From the NCBI GenBank assembly GCA_008501785.1, contig QQUD01000041.1, positions 1 to 5,656 on the forward strand: DNA of 5,656 bases, given 5' to 3'. The notes beneath the pieces are model-generated. The model did no database searches. It worked only from the letters and a program-made list of their open reading frames with translations, and was not told the origin of the DNA. The DNA is from Chloroflexota bacterium (GTDB lineage Bacteria; Chloroflexota; Anaerolineae; Promineifilales; Promineifilaceae). The translations under genes were made by a program, and so were the position numbers. This document shows, one piece after another, positions 1 through 5,114 of the stretch (positions within the stretch are counted from its first letter, which is position 1; each line of letters starts with the position of its first letter).

Positions 1-115
1 AATTAAAAATAGTTTCTAAATTTTTTTCAACGAGGGATTGCAGCTGTCTTTCTAACTTGAAATTTGTATATTCTACTGCTTCAACCTTTTCTTGATTTAT
101 TTTAAATAATGGCAT
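1..115 (-). CDS. N-terminus of a DUF5655/DUF91-like protein (3' end outside window)
   Basis: An open frame starts with ATG at 113-115 and runs off the left edge, giving 38 residues without a stop. The protein begins MPLFKINQEK and continues with FKLERQLQSLVEKNLETIF. An MPLFKI opening followed by an E-rich FKLE...LVEKNLE(T/E)IF segment is the pattern I recall at the start of DUF5655/DUF91-type proteins, a family with a restriction-endonuclease-like fold found in many bacteria and some archaea. The catalytic part would lie beyond the window, so function cannot be checked here. The start is supported by a Shine-Dalgarno-like AAAGGGG (plus-strand 124-130) spaced 8 nt from the ATG. Base composition is about 26% GC over positions 1-120 (hand count), far below the neighbouring genes, which suggests recent acquisition. 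The reading frame is fairly secure; the family call rests on memory of a short segment. Confidence 0.6.
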   Translation of the reverse strand, partial: MPLFKINQEKVEAVEYTNFKLERQLQSLVEKNLETIFN

Positions 116-214
116 TGATTTAACCCCTTTATTGCTGGCGAGGATGGTACTGGCTGGCTCCAATGTATTGGATATTAAACATGTCCCGACAGATTGTATT
201 GTTAATCATTTCGA

Positions 215-245
215 ATTATAAATTTGGATAGGCTCAAGTATACAA
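215..245 (-). promoter_or_regulatory. possible promoter for the gene at 1-115
   Basis: Read on the minus strand there is a perfect -10 hexamer TATAAT (plus 215-220), with TTGTAT at plus 240-245 as a weak -35 and a long 19-nt spacer. It would give a leader of roughly 90 nt before the ATG at 115. A 10-bp palindrome TTCGTACGAA (247-256) sits just upstream and could be an operator or chance in AT-rich DNA. The rest of the gap 116-317 shows no gene and no clear terminator for the transporter that ends at 318. Confidence 0.25.
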
Positions 246-317
246 ATTCGTACGAAAATTATCTAGTAAAATGAAACGCTTCTGGCATCTTCCTCTTTGT
301 ACCTTTGTATTAAATTT

Positions 318-1754
318 TCAAACAACTTGCTCTAATCGCGCCCGTCGTTTTTCCAGCAACCGACGAATACGGCCGTGTTTCTCCCGCGTCAAAGGATAAA
401 ACCAGGTCACTACTGCCGCACTCAGTAATAGCACCGCCCCAACTGGTCCAGTCAACACGCGAATTACGGTTAATGTGCTTGTGGTTTGCGTGGCGACAAC
501 TGCGCCTTCGGGTGGGGCTTGATAGCCAAACCAGCCCAACACTTGCAGCGCCACAAAAATCGCAAACGCACCGGTCAGCTTGCGCGTAAAGTTTTTCACG
601 CCGTAGTAAATCCCTTCGTGCCGGTGGCCGACGCGCAGTTCGTCCCACTCCATCACGTCTGGGAAAATGGCGTCGGGTAGGATGTGGCCTGCCGATGCAC
701 CGATGCCTGCCAGCACCGCAATCATCAGCGTGGCGGTCATGTCGCCATTGCCCACCCACATTACGCCAACTTGAATCGCAGCCCAAAATAGCAAACTGGC
801 AATATAGGCGTGGCGCTTGCCGTATCGTTTTGAGAGATAGGTCCAGAGGGGGAGGGTGAGAACGGCCGTTATCAACAACACCCCTAGCGCCAACGACTCC
901 ACCGCTATTTCCGCGCCCAAAATCGTCGTTGTTGCCAGCAAGTCCCCATTTGCCACCCAGTAAGTCAGGAAAAACGGCAGCATCAGCGCAATAAAATCAA
1001 ACGTAAGCCAATTCAGCATATAAATCGCCGCTGCAAACCGAAACGGTACATTCTCCCACGCCGTTTTCAGCACTTCCCGAAACGGCAGCGGCACTTCTGG
1101 GTCTGTGGGATCAATGCCTTCTTTTACAAAAAACCCAATTAGCAAAAATGGCAAAATAGCAATGGCTCCAAACATCGCCGACACGAGCAAATATCCTTGC
1201 TGCTGAGTGGCTCCGGAGACCACGGTCGATTTCACAATCGTCGGCGCTAAAATGGCGACCACCAGCGAACCCATCAAGTTAAAAAACATGCGATAGCTGG
1301 TGATGGAGGTCCGTTCGTTGTAGTCGGTTGTTAGTTCCGGCGTCATGCTGAAGTAAGGCACAGAGACCAGGCTTTGCAACGTATCGGTGAGTATGAATGC
1401 CAGCGTCACAATCGCCAACACTAAAATGTCGTTTTCAAATGGTGGTGCCCACCACAAAATCATGAAGCTTAGTCCAAACGGTACGCCAAAAATGAGCAAG
1501 AAAGTGCGTCGTTTGCCAAACCGGTCATTTTTAACACGATCACTCAACAGCCCCACAACTGGATCGTTGATCGAATCCCAAATGATGCCCACCAGCGTCC
1601 CAATCGACGCCAGCCTTGGGTCTAACCCGACCACATCTGTCAAAAAAATAGCATAAAAAATGAGCCGCAGCGTATTAAAACTCGATAGCCCAAAATCTCC
1701 CGAGCCATACATGATTTTTTTCCACACCGGCAGCCGTTCAGCATTGTTTTCCAT
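318..1754 (-). CDS. GPH-family (MelB-like) sugar:cation symporter
   Basis: This 478-residue membrane protein belongs to the glycoside-pentoside-hexuronide:cation symporters (MFS_2 type, about 12 membrane helices), which import sugars or glycosides driven by Na+ or H+. Family landmarks are visible: GSGD at residues 17-20; WDSINDP at 59-65 followed by SDRVKNDRFGKRR (71-83), matching the helix II Asp pair and the loop that bind the coupling cation in MelB; SVPYFSMTPELTTDYNERTS (131-150), the typical VPY...PELT.DYNER signature; and FPDVMEWDELRVGHRHEGIYYG (364-385) in the second half. Length is normal for the family. The start was chosen because AAAGGA lies 6 nt before this ATG; a longer frame adds 20 residues encoded by an intergenic repeat and is rejected. 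It lies 243 bp downstream of lysA with a foldback repeat between them, so it is probably transcribed separately. The substrate cannot be told from sequence. Confidence 0.9.
   Translation of the reverse strand: MENNAERLPVWKKIMYGSGDFGLSSFNTLRLIFYAIFLTDVVGLDPRLASIGTLVGIIWDSINDPVVGLLSDRVKNDRFGKRRTFLLIFGVPFGLSFMILWWAPPFENDILVLAIVTLAFILTDTLQSLVSVPYFSMTPELTTDYNERTSITSYRMFFNLMGSLVVAILAPTIVKSTVVSGATQQQGYLLVSAMFGAIAILPFLLIGFFVKEGIDPTDPEVPLPFREVLKTAWENVPFRFAAAIYMLNWLTFDFIALMLPFFLTYWVANGDLLATTTILGAEIAVESLALGVLLITAVLTLPLWTYLSKRYGKRHAYIASLLFWAAIQVGVMWVGNGDMTATLMIAVLAGIGASAGHILPDAIFPDVMEWDELRVGHRHEGIYYGVKNFTRKLTGAFAIFVALQVLGWFGYQAPPEGAVVATQTTSTLTVIRVLTGPVGAVLLLSAAVVTWFYPLTREKHGRIRRLLEKRRARLEQVV
369..376. 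repeat. ACGGCCGT palindrome, copy 1
   Basis: Octamer within the GPH gene, coding His-Gly-Arg (CAC GGC CGT); flanking bases do not extend it to the 10-mer. Confidence 0.6.
861..870. repeat. AACGGCCGTT palindrome, copy 2
   Basis: Exact 10-mer within the GPH gene, coding Thr-Ala-Val. Hand counts in 50-nt flanks on the plus strand are G22/C7 to the left and G6/C23 to the right. Confidence 0.75.
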
Positions 1755-1760
1755 GATTTG

Positions 1761-1766
1761 TCCTTT
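1761..1766 (-). promoter_or_regulatory. ribosome binding site of the GPH transporter
   Basis: The minus strand reads AAAGGA six nucleotides before the ATG at 1754. It decides the start in favour of MENNAERL and against an in-frame ATG at 1814 that lies inside the CACAGAG repeat. Confidence 0.7.
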
Positions 1767-1775
1767 GGGATTAAT

Positions 1776-1986
1776 AGTTGCACAGAGTTTCACAGAGGAG
1801 TCACAGAGCTTCACAGAGAGGAAAAGGGGAGCGGGGAGGAATAATGAATAACGAATTTTGAATTGTGAATGGAGCAGCAGCTATTGTTGCAATACGATTT
1901 CATTCACAATTTATTATTCATTATTCACAATTCATTATTAACTCTTCTTCCTCTCTCTGTGGTTCTCTGTGGTTCTCTGTGCAACT
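1776..1986. repeat. CACAGAG/CTCTGTG foldback element
   Basis: Most of the lysA-GPH gap is a nested inverted repeat. The outermost arms are a perfect 12-bp match, AGTTGCACAGAG (1776-1787) against CTCTGTGCAACT (1975-1986). The left side carries CACAGAG at 1781, 1791, 1802 and 1812; the right side carries CTCTGTG at 1955, 1965 and 1975, both with about 10-bp spacing. Inside lie AATAATGAATAA (1840-1851) against TTATTCATTATT (1914-1925), and AATTGTGAATG (1861-1871) against CATTCACAATT (1901-1911), with a second ATTCACAATT at 1923-1932. Similar CTCTGTGG strings are common as intergenic repeats in many bacteria. There is no transposase or obvious target duplication, so it is either a non-autonomous foldback repeat or a bulky hairpin acting as terminator for lysA. 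Whether it also affects the GPH leader, 10 bp away, is unknown. Confidence 0.75.
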
Positions 1987-1997
1987 CAGTGTCACTC

Positions 1998-3227
1998 TTA
2001 AAAATTGAGCGTTGCAAAGTAGTCGTCAAGTGTTTCAGCGCGGCGAATGAGTGTGACTTCGCCGTTTTCGCGTAAGAGTCGTTCGGCGGCGCGTAGTTTG
2101 CCGTTGTAGTTGAAGCCCATTGCGTGGCCGTGTGCGCCTGTGTCGTGAATAATGAGGGCGTCGCCAATGTTGATAGCAGGCAATTGGCGATTGATTGCAA
2201 ATTTGTCGTTGTTTTCGCAGAGTGAGCCGGTTACATCGTAGCAATGATTGTGTGGTTGGTCTGCTTTACCCAGTACGGTGATGTGGTGATATGCGCCGTA
2301 GAGTCCGGGGCGCATTAAATCAGCCATTGATGCATCTAGGCCGACGTAGTTTTTATAGGTGTGTTTGAGGTGACGGACACGGGTGACGAGACAGCCGTTG
2401 GGGCCGGTGATGAAACGGCCGTTTTCCATACAAACCCGCACCCCATCCAACCCAGCCGCTTCATACGCTCGCCGAATCCCCGCACTCAGCCTAACCAAAT
2501 CAACTGGCTGCTGGTCTGGGTGGTAGGGAATGCCTAGCCCGCCGCCCAGATTGACGAACTCGAACGTGATGCCCAGCGTGTTGCTGAGTTCGGTGACGAG
2601 TTGGAAGAGGATAACGGCCGTTTCCACAAAATAATCCACATTCAACTCATTCGACGCCACCATCGTATGCAGCCCAAACCGCGTCACGCCCTTGTCTCGC
2701 GCCATGCCAAAAGCTGCAAAAAGCTGCTCTCGCGTCAGCCCAAACTTCGCTTCTTCAGGATGCCCAATGATCACATTGCCCGATTTGATCGCGCCGGGGT
2801 TGTAGCGAAAACAAAGCAGGTCCGGCAACCCCGCATGTTGTTCCAAAAACGAAACATGTGACAAATCATCCAGGTTGATAATTGCGCCCAGTTCCATTGC
2901 CTTTTGAAATTCGTGCGCTGGCGTGTTATTCGAGGTAAACATGATGTCTTCACCCCGAAAGCCACATCTTTCTGCCAGCACCAACTCAGCCATTGAACTG
3001 CAATCAACGCCCAATCCTTCCTCGGCTAAAATGCCCAAAATAGCCGGATTTGGCGTCGCTTTCACGGCAAAATATTCCTTGAAACCGGCATTCCAGCTGA
3101 AAGCATTCAGCAATTGCCGACAGCTTTCTCGGATGCCGCGTTCATCATACAAATGAAATGGCGTCGGATATGTATGCAAAATTTCGTCAAGACGTTCGCC
3201 TTTGAGGAAGAGATGTTTGTCGGACAT
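1998..3227 (-). CDS. lysA: diaminopimelate decarboxylase
   Basis: This 409-residue, fold-type III PLP enzyme decarboxylates meso-diaminopimelate to L-lysine in the cytoplasm, the final step of the DAP pathway. The N-terminal barrel opens with YPTPFHLYDE (20-29); Lys56 in YFAVKATPN is the expected PLP-binding lysine. GVDCSSMAEL (73-82), SNNTPAHEF (99-107), RYNPG (141-145) and the phosphate-binding NLGGGLGIPY (226-235) follow. The C-terminal domain has GSLCENND (334-341), with Cys337 and Glu338 in the catalytic CE pair, and HDTGAHGHAMGFNYNGK (361-377). It matches the LysA subgroup that has GLHTMVAS and ENGR where classical LysA has HIGSQ and EPGR. The start is placed at MSDKHLF because family similarity begins there; a frame open for 45 more codons upstream enters a palindromic repeat and is unlikely. 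The chosen start has no strong Shine-Dalgarno. Arginine or ornithine decarboxylases are related but less like it. No other lysine gene is adjacent. Confidence 0.88.
   Translation of the reverse strand: MSDKHLFLKGERLDEILHTYPTPFHLYDERGIRESCRQLLNAFSWNAGFKEYFAVKATPNPAILGILAEEGLGVDCSSMAELVLAERCGFRGEDIMFTSNNTPAHEFQKAMELGAIINLDDLSHVSFLEQHAGLPDLLCFRYNPGAIKSGNVIIGHPEEAKFGLTREQLFAAFGMARDKGVTRFGLHTMVASNELNVDYFVETAVILFQLVTELSNTLGITFEFVNLGGGLGIPYHPDQQPVDLVRLSAGIRRAYEAAGLDGVRVCMENGRFITGPNGCLVTRVRHLKHTYKNYVGLDASMADLMRPGLYGAYHHITVLGKADQPHNHCYDVTGSLCENNDKFAINRQLPAINIGDALIIHDTGAHGHAMGFNYNGKLRAAERLLRENGEVTLIRRAETLDDYFATLNF
2414..2423. repeat. AACGGCCGTT palindrome, copy 3
   Basis: Exact 10-mer within lysA, coding Asn-Gly-Arg (residues 269-271). 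Hand counts in 50-nt flanks are G22/C9 to the left and G5/C25 to the right. Confidence 0.75.
2613..2622. repeat. AACGGCCGTT palindrome, copy 4
   Basis: Exact 10-mer within lysA, coding Thr-Ala-Val (203-205), only about 200 bp from copy 3. Hand counts in 50-nt flanks are G19/C8 to the left and G5/C17 to the right. Confidence 0.75.
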
Positions 3228-3275
3228 ATAGATTTGTACAGTCGTGTTCGTTAATCTGAGTAAGTGTTGATGAAT

Positions 3276-3281
3276 TTTATA
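3276..3281 (-). promoter_or_regulatory. possible -10 box of lysA
   Basis: The minus strand reads TATAAA here, placing a start of transcription about 42 nt before the lysA ATG. I see no convincing -35 hexamer at 16-18 nt spacing, so this is a weak call. It lies between the palindromic repeat (3343-3548) and the gene, consistent with lysA having its own promoter. Confidence 0.25.
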
Positions 3282-3346
3282 CCGGAAACGATCAGAAAGC
3301 GATCTAGGGCTGCGATTGTGTTTAGACATCCGCCCGGCTTGACCCG

Positions 3347-3366
3347 CCAGGTGATTTATCACCTGG
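3347..3366. repeat. short perfect hairpin CCAGGTGAT/ATCACCTGG
   Basis: Nine-base perfect arms (3347-3355 and 3358-3366) are separated by TT. The core AGGTGATTTA recurs at 3486-3495 in the neighbouring hairpin pair, linking the two halves of the composite element. Confidence 0.75.
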
Positions 3367-3435
3367 CTACGAGTTGGAAGCCCCTCCGGGGCTGAAAACT
3401 CTTAGCCCCAGCGGGGCTTTCAATTCGTAGCCAGG
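3362..3435. repeat. long REP-like stem with AGCCCC/GGGGCT core
   Basis: Arms 3362-3384 and 3413-3435 are 23 nt long and pair at 21 positions (hand alignment). The ends read TGGCTACGA and TCGTAGCCA. The core holds two small hairpins, AGCCCC-TCC-GGGGCT (within 3379-3393) and AGCCCC-AGC-GGGGCT (3404-3418), so it can fold as one long stem or as a cruciform. This layout is typical of dispersed intergenic palindromic repeats. It lacks a T-tract, so it is not a classical rho-independent terminator. Confidence 0.75.
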
Positions 3436-3540
3436 GCGTTATGAACCTTTACTTTTTAATTAGGTAATGGCGTAAAGGTTCATTAAGGTGATTTACGCGA
3501 TGATCGTTTACCTAATTAAATTGTAAATCACCATCACGCC
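3435..3540. repeat. two inverted hairpins with shared loop and different stems
   Basis: The left hairpin has perfect 12-bp arms ATGAACCTTTAC (3441-3452) and GTAAAGGTTCAT (3472-3483). The right hairpin has perfect 10-bp arms GGTGATTTAC (3487-3496) and GTAAATCACC (3523-3532). The loop of the left one contains TTTAATTAGGTAA (3455-3467), and the loop of the right one contains its exact 13-nt complement (3508-3520). Aligned to its own reverse complement, the whole stretch matches around a central TTAA (3483-3486), so the two hairpins are inverted copies of one unit. Confidence 0.7.
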
Positions 3541-4811
3541 CTGGCGGGGCCTGCTGAATGCCAAAAGAAGCGATAGTAAAGGAAGATAGCAATCACATAC
3601 AGCGTGATCGTTCCCGCAAAAACCGGACCAAACCCATACGCCACTTGCAGCTTGCCGCTAATGGTTGGACTAAACGCCCAACCAAAATTCCAACTCATGC
3701 TGGTCAGGCTGGCAACCGTAGCCCGTGCTTCCTCATCCACATTTTCCATTACAAATGCTTCATACACCGGATTGCTCATATTCATGAGTGCTTGCCGTAC
3801 TAGATAGGCGGTGGCGCTTAACCAAAACCAGGGGGCAAATCCGAGCATGAAGAGAAACGGGATGGACAGCGCCTGAGTGAGGATAACCATCCGCATTTTG
3901 CCCATCTTGTCGGCCAGAGGTGGGGCCAGCAGCAACCCAACCGCCATTGCCAATGAACTGGCTGCGAACAGCGTGCCGATGGTGCTATCTGAGCTGTTAT
4001 AAGTGGTGCGGAAAAAGATGTTCATGAATGGAATGAGCAGTCCTGCACCTAATGAGGTGATTAAGATCGGGAAGATGAATTTGCCCAACATTGCCGGATG
4101 CTGCCGTGCGTATTGAAATGGGGAGAGCCTGTCTTCTTCTTCTCGTGCTGCTCGCTGCCGCCTGATGAGTAGCACAGGGAAGATGGCCGCAATGCCCATA
4201 CAGGCCACGATGAACATGGAACGGCCGTATGCCAAAGAACTCGTCGCATCAACTGCTAACCGTATTCCCACCCAGGTTGGCAACATGCCACCAAACCAAT
4301 TTCCGGCAAAGCTGGCAATCATTTGCATCCCAAAGCTAAAGGAAAAGAGGTAGGTGCGCTCTTCTTCGCCGCTGTTTTCCATCAAGAAAGGGCCAAAAGT
4401 GACACCAGCTAGACTTTGTGAGATGCCCATCAAAACGCTCATGGTATAGAAGCCGGGGATGGTGGGCCAGAAGACCATGCCGAAAACGGCCGTTACCGTT
4501 GCCATCGACGACAGCAGCATCGTTGGTTTGCGTCCAATGCGGTCACTCACAACCCCGGCTGGCAGCGCACTGAACAGCGCAACCAGGCTCGTAATTGTTA
4601 GAATTTGGCCCAGCAGCGCTTCATCAAAGCCTAGACTGAGAATGTAAAAGTTAAACAACAGCCAATAAATCCCAAACGTTAGCCCATTGAGAATCGTAAA
4701 AATCAAATAAAGCCACGCATTGCGACGAAATAAGCGAATTTTGGCGAAATAGCTGTTGAATCCGGCAAGAAATTGGGTTTTGCGGCTGGTTTGCGGTTGG
4801 TTCATATTCAT
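3534..4811 (-). CDS. MFS permease, substrate unknown
   Basis: This 425-residue protein is a 12-helix major facilitator superfamily (MFS_1) transporter of the inner membrane. Motif A is clear in the N-half loop between helices 2 and 3, GVVSDRIGRKPTMLL (86-100), with a degenerate copy in the C-half, PPLADKMGKMRMV (297-309). A charged cytoplasmic loop, RRQRAAREEEDRLSPFQYAR (217-236), separates the halves. NMSNPVYEAFVMENV (344-358) and SMSWNFGWAFSPTISGKL (371-388) lie in the last helices. The family includes drug exporters and metabolite carriers; nothing visible picks a substrate. Two ATGs are possible, at 4811 and 4805, with no strong Shine-Dalgarno; the first is used. The stop and last five residues (GPARA) lie inside or next to a palindromic repeat, so the original C-terminus may have differed slightly. 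An operator-like palindrome lies 47 bp upstream of the start. Gaps on both sides are about 300 bp, suggesting a single-gene unit. Confidence 0.88.
   Translation of the reverse strand: MNMNQPQTSRKTQFLAGFNSYFAKIRLFRRNAWLYLIFTILNGLTFGIYWLLFNFYILSLGFDEALLGQILTITSLVALFSALPAGVVSDRIGRKPTMLLSSMATVTAVFGMVFWPTIPGFYTMSVLMGISQSLAGVTFGPFLMENSGEEERTYLFSFSFGMQMIASFAGNWFGGMLPTWVGIRLAVDATSSLAYGRSMFIVACMGIAAIFPVLLIRRQRAAREEEDRLSPFQYARQHPAMLGKFIFPILITSLGAGLLIPFMNIFFRTTYNSSDSTIGTLFAASSLAMAVGLLLAPPLADKMGKMRMVILTQALSIPFLFMLGFAPWFWLSATAYLVRQALMNMSNPVYEAFVMENVDEEARATVASLTSMSWNFGWAFSPTISGKLQVAYGFGPVFAGTITLYVIAIFLYYRFFWHSAGPARA
4221..4228. repeat. ACGGCCGT palindrome, copy 5
   Basis: Octamer within the MFS gene, coding Tyr-Gly-Arg (195-197). 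Skew change is weak: G15/C13 to the left, G9/C17 to the right. Confidence 0.6.
4485..4494. repeat. AACGGCCGTT palindrome, copy 6
   Basis: Exact 10-mer within the MFS gene, coding Thr-Ala-Val (107-109). Flanks are G18/C11 to the left and G14/C15 to the right. Confidence 0.75.
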
Positions 4812-4857
4812 CTTGTTTTCTCGAATTAAATATTAATCGAGTCAAGATGACGCGGGT

Positions 4858-4873
4858 AGTGACAGATGTCACT
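4858..4873. promoter_or_regulatory. operator-like palindrome upstream of the MFS gene
   Basis: AGTGACA-GA-TGTCACT is a 16-bp palindrome with perfect 7-bp arms, 47-62 bp upstream of the MFS start codon. That is where a repressor or activator of this gene would bind. A TTGACT hexamer on the minus strand (plus 4840-4845) lies between it and the gene, but no good -10 follows at proper spacing. The palindrome is not a CRP (TGTGA-N6-TCACA) or FNR site; the cognate regulator is unknown and no regulator gene is in the window. Confidence 0.5.
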
Positions 4874-5028
4874 TGCCTCCAGGAATGGAGATATGGTGGA
4901 GCAAGGCAGTGCGGAAAGTTTGTTGCAGAAACAGAGTCCCTTTTGCGTCAGATTCATGATTATTTGTTTGCTGATTTATGAATGGCAAATGGTAAGTTTA
5001 GCACCCAATTTAGGCCCAAAATGCAAAC
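4874..5028. other. intergenic stretch without recognised content
   Basis: This is the middle of the 303-bp gap between the solute-binding gene and the MFS gene. Apart from a 5-bp CTCCA/TGGAG stem near 4877-4890 I see no gene, RNA or strong repeat. A plus-strand open frame across it has no ribosome binding site and runs antisense into the solute-binding gene, so it is not annotated. Confidence 0.5.
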
Positions 5029-5072
5029 AAAAACGCCAAGTCGTACCGGATGTCTCCTTTGCGTCTTGGCGT
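5029..5072 (-). terminator. rho-independent terminator of the solute-binding gene
   Basis: On the minus strand, 42 nt after the stop codon at 5115, ACGCCAAG (plus 5065-5072) is followed by a 24-nt loop and the perfect complement CTTGGCGT (plus 5033-5040). The second arm runs into a T-tract, TTTTTGTTT. Stem, position and T-run fit an intrinsic terminator. The loop is long, so efficiency may be modest. Confidence 0.6.
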
Positions 5073-5083
5073 CTTTGCGTGAG
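5061..5083. repeat. GCGTCTT 8-bp direct repeat
   Basis: Three units starting at 5061, 5069 and 5077 read GCGTCTTG, GCGTCTTT and GCGTGAGA. Strings of this TTTGCGTCTT type are frequent intergenic repeats in many bacterial genomes. Here they form one arm and part of the loop of the terminator hairpin. Confidence 0.55.
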
Positions 5084-5114
5084 ATTTTTATTATCTCAAA
5101 TTATGTTATACGGT

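Larger units (their letters stand above)
3343..3548. repeat. composite palindromic (MITE/REP-like) element
   Basis: Nearly all of the distal part of the MFS-lysA gap is built from inverted repeats. The ends form a perfect 9-bp inverted pair, CCCGCCAGG (3343-3351) and CCTGGCGGG (3540-3548). Within it are a short hairpin (3347-3366), a long GC-rich stem (3362-3435) and a pair of inverted AT-rich hairpins (3435-3540), described separately. There is no coding frame of interest and no transposase. The right end overlaps the last codons and the TGA of the MFS gene at 3534, so that gene's C-terminus is partly written by the repeat. A non-autonomous mobile repeat is the simplest reading; a transcription-terminating or RNA-stabilising structure is the alternative. 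Confidence 0.65.

Noticed and set aside
1755..1814. A 20-residue N-terminal extension of the GPH transporter to an ATG at 1814
   Set aside because: The extension is a translation of the CACAGAG repeat, does not resemble the family, and the downstream ATG has a proper AAAGGA ribosome binding site.
1776..1986. CRISPR array reading of the regularly spaced CACAGAG units
   Set aside because: Units are 7 bp with 3-4 bp spacers, far below CRISPR repeat and spacer lengths.
1869..2075. Plus-strand open frame with a hydrophobic-looking N-terminus
   Set aside because: It is a translation of the AT-rich and CTCTGTGG repeat arms and ends antisense within lysA.
3228..3362. Upstream starts for lysA (ATG at 3362 or 3329)
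   Set aside because: The extra residues come partly from a palindromic repeat and lie before the point where LysA similarity starts; the possible -10 box at 3276-3281 would be inside the extended frame.
793..3966. AACTGGC near points where the skew turns back from C-rich to G-rich (793-800, 2502-2510, 3956-3966)
   Set aside because: Only three loose examples, with variable flanks; too few to separate from chance in a single window.
1998..4811. A lysine export or decarboxylation module made of lysA and the two flanking transporters
   Set aside because: Gaps of 243 and 306 bp filled with repeats, no amino-acid transporter signature, and the GPH family transports sugars.
5081..5097. GAGAT/ATCTC hairpin as a terminator
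   Set aside because: Only five base pairs, with an AT-rich loop; the ACGCCAAG stem followed by a T-tract is a better candidate.
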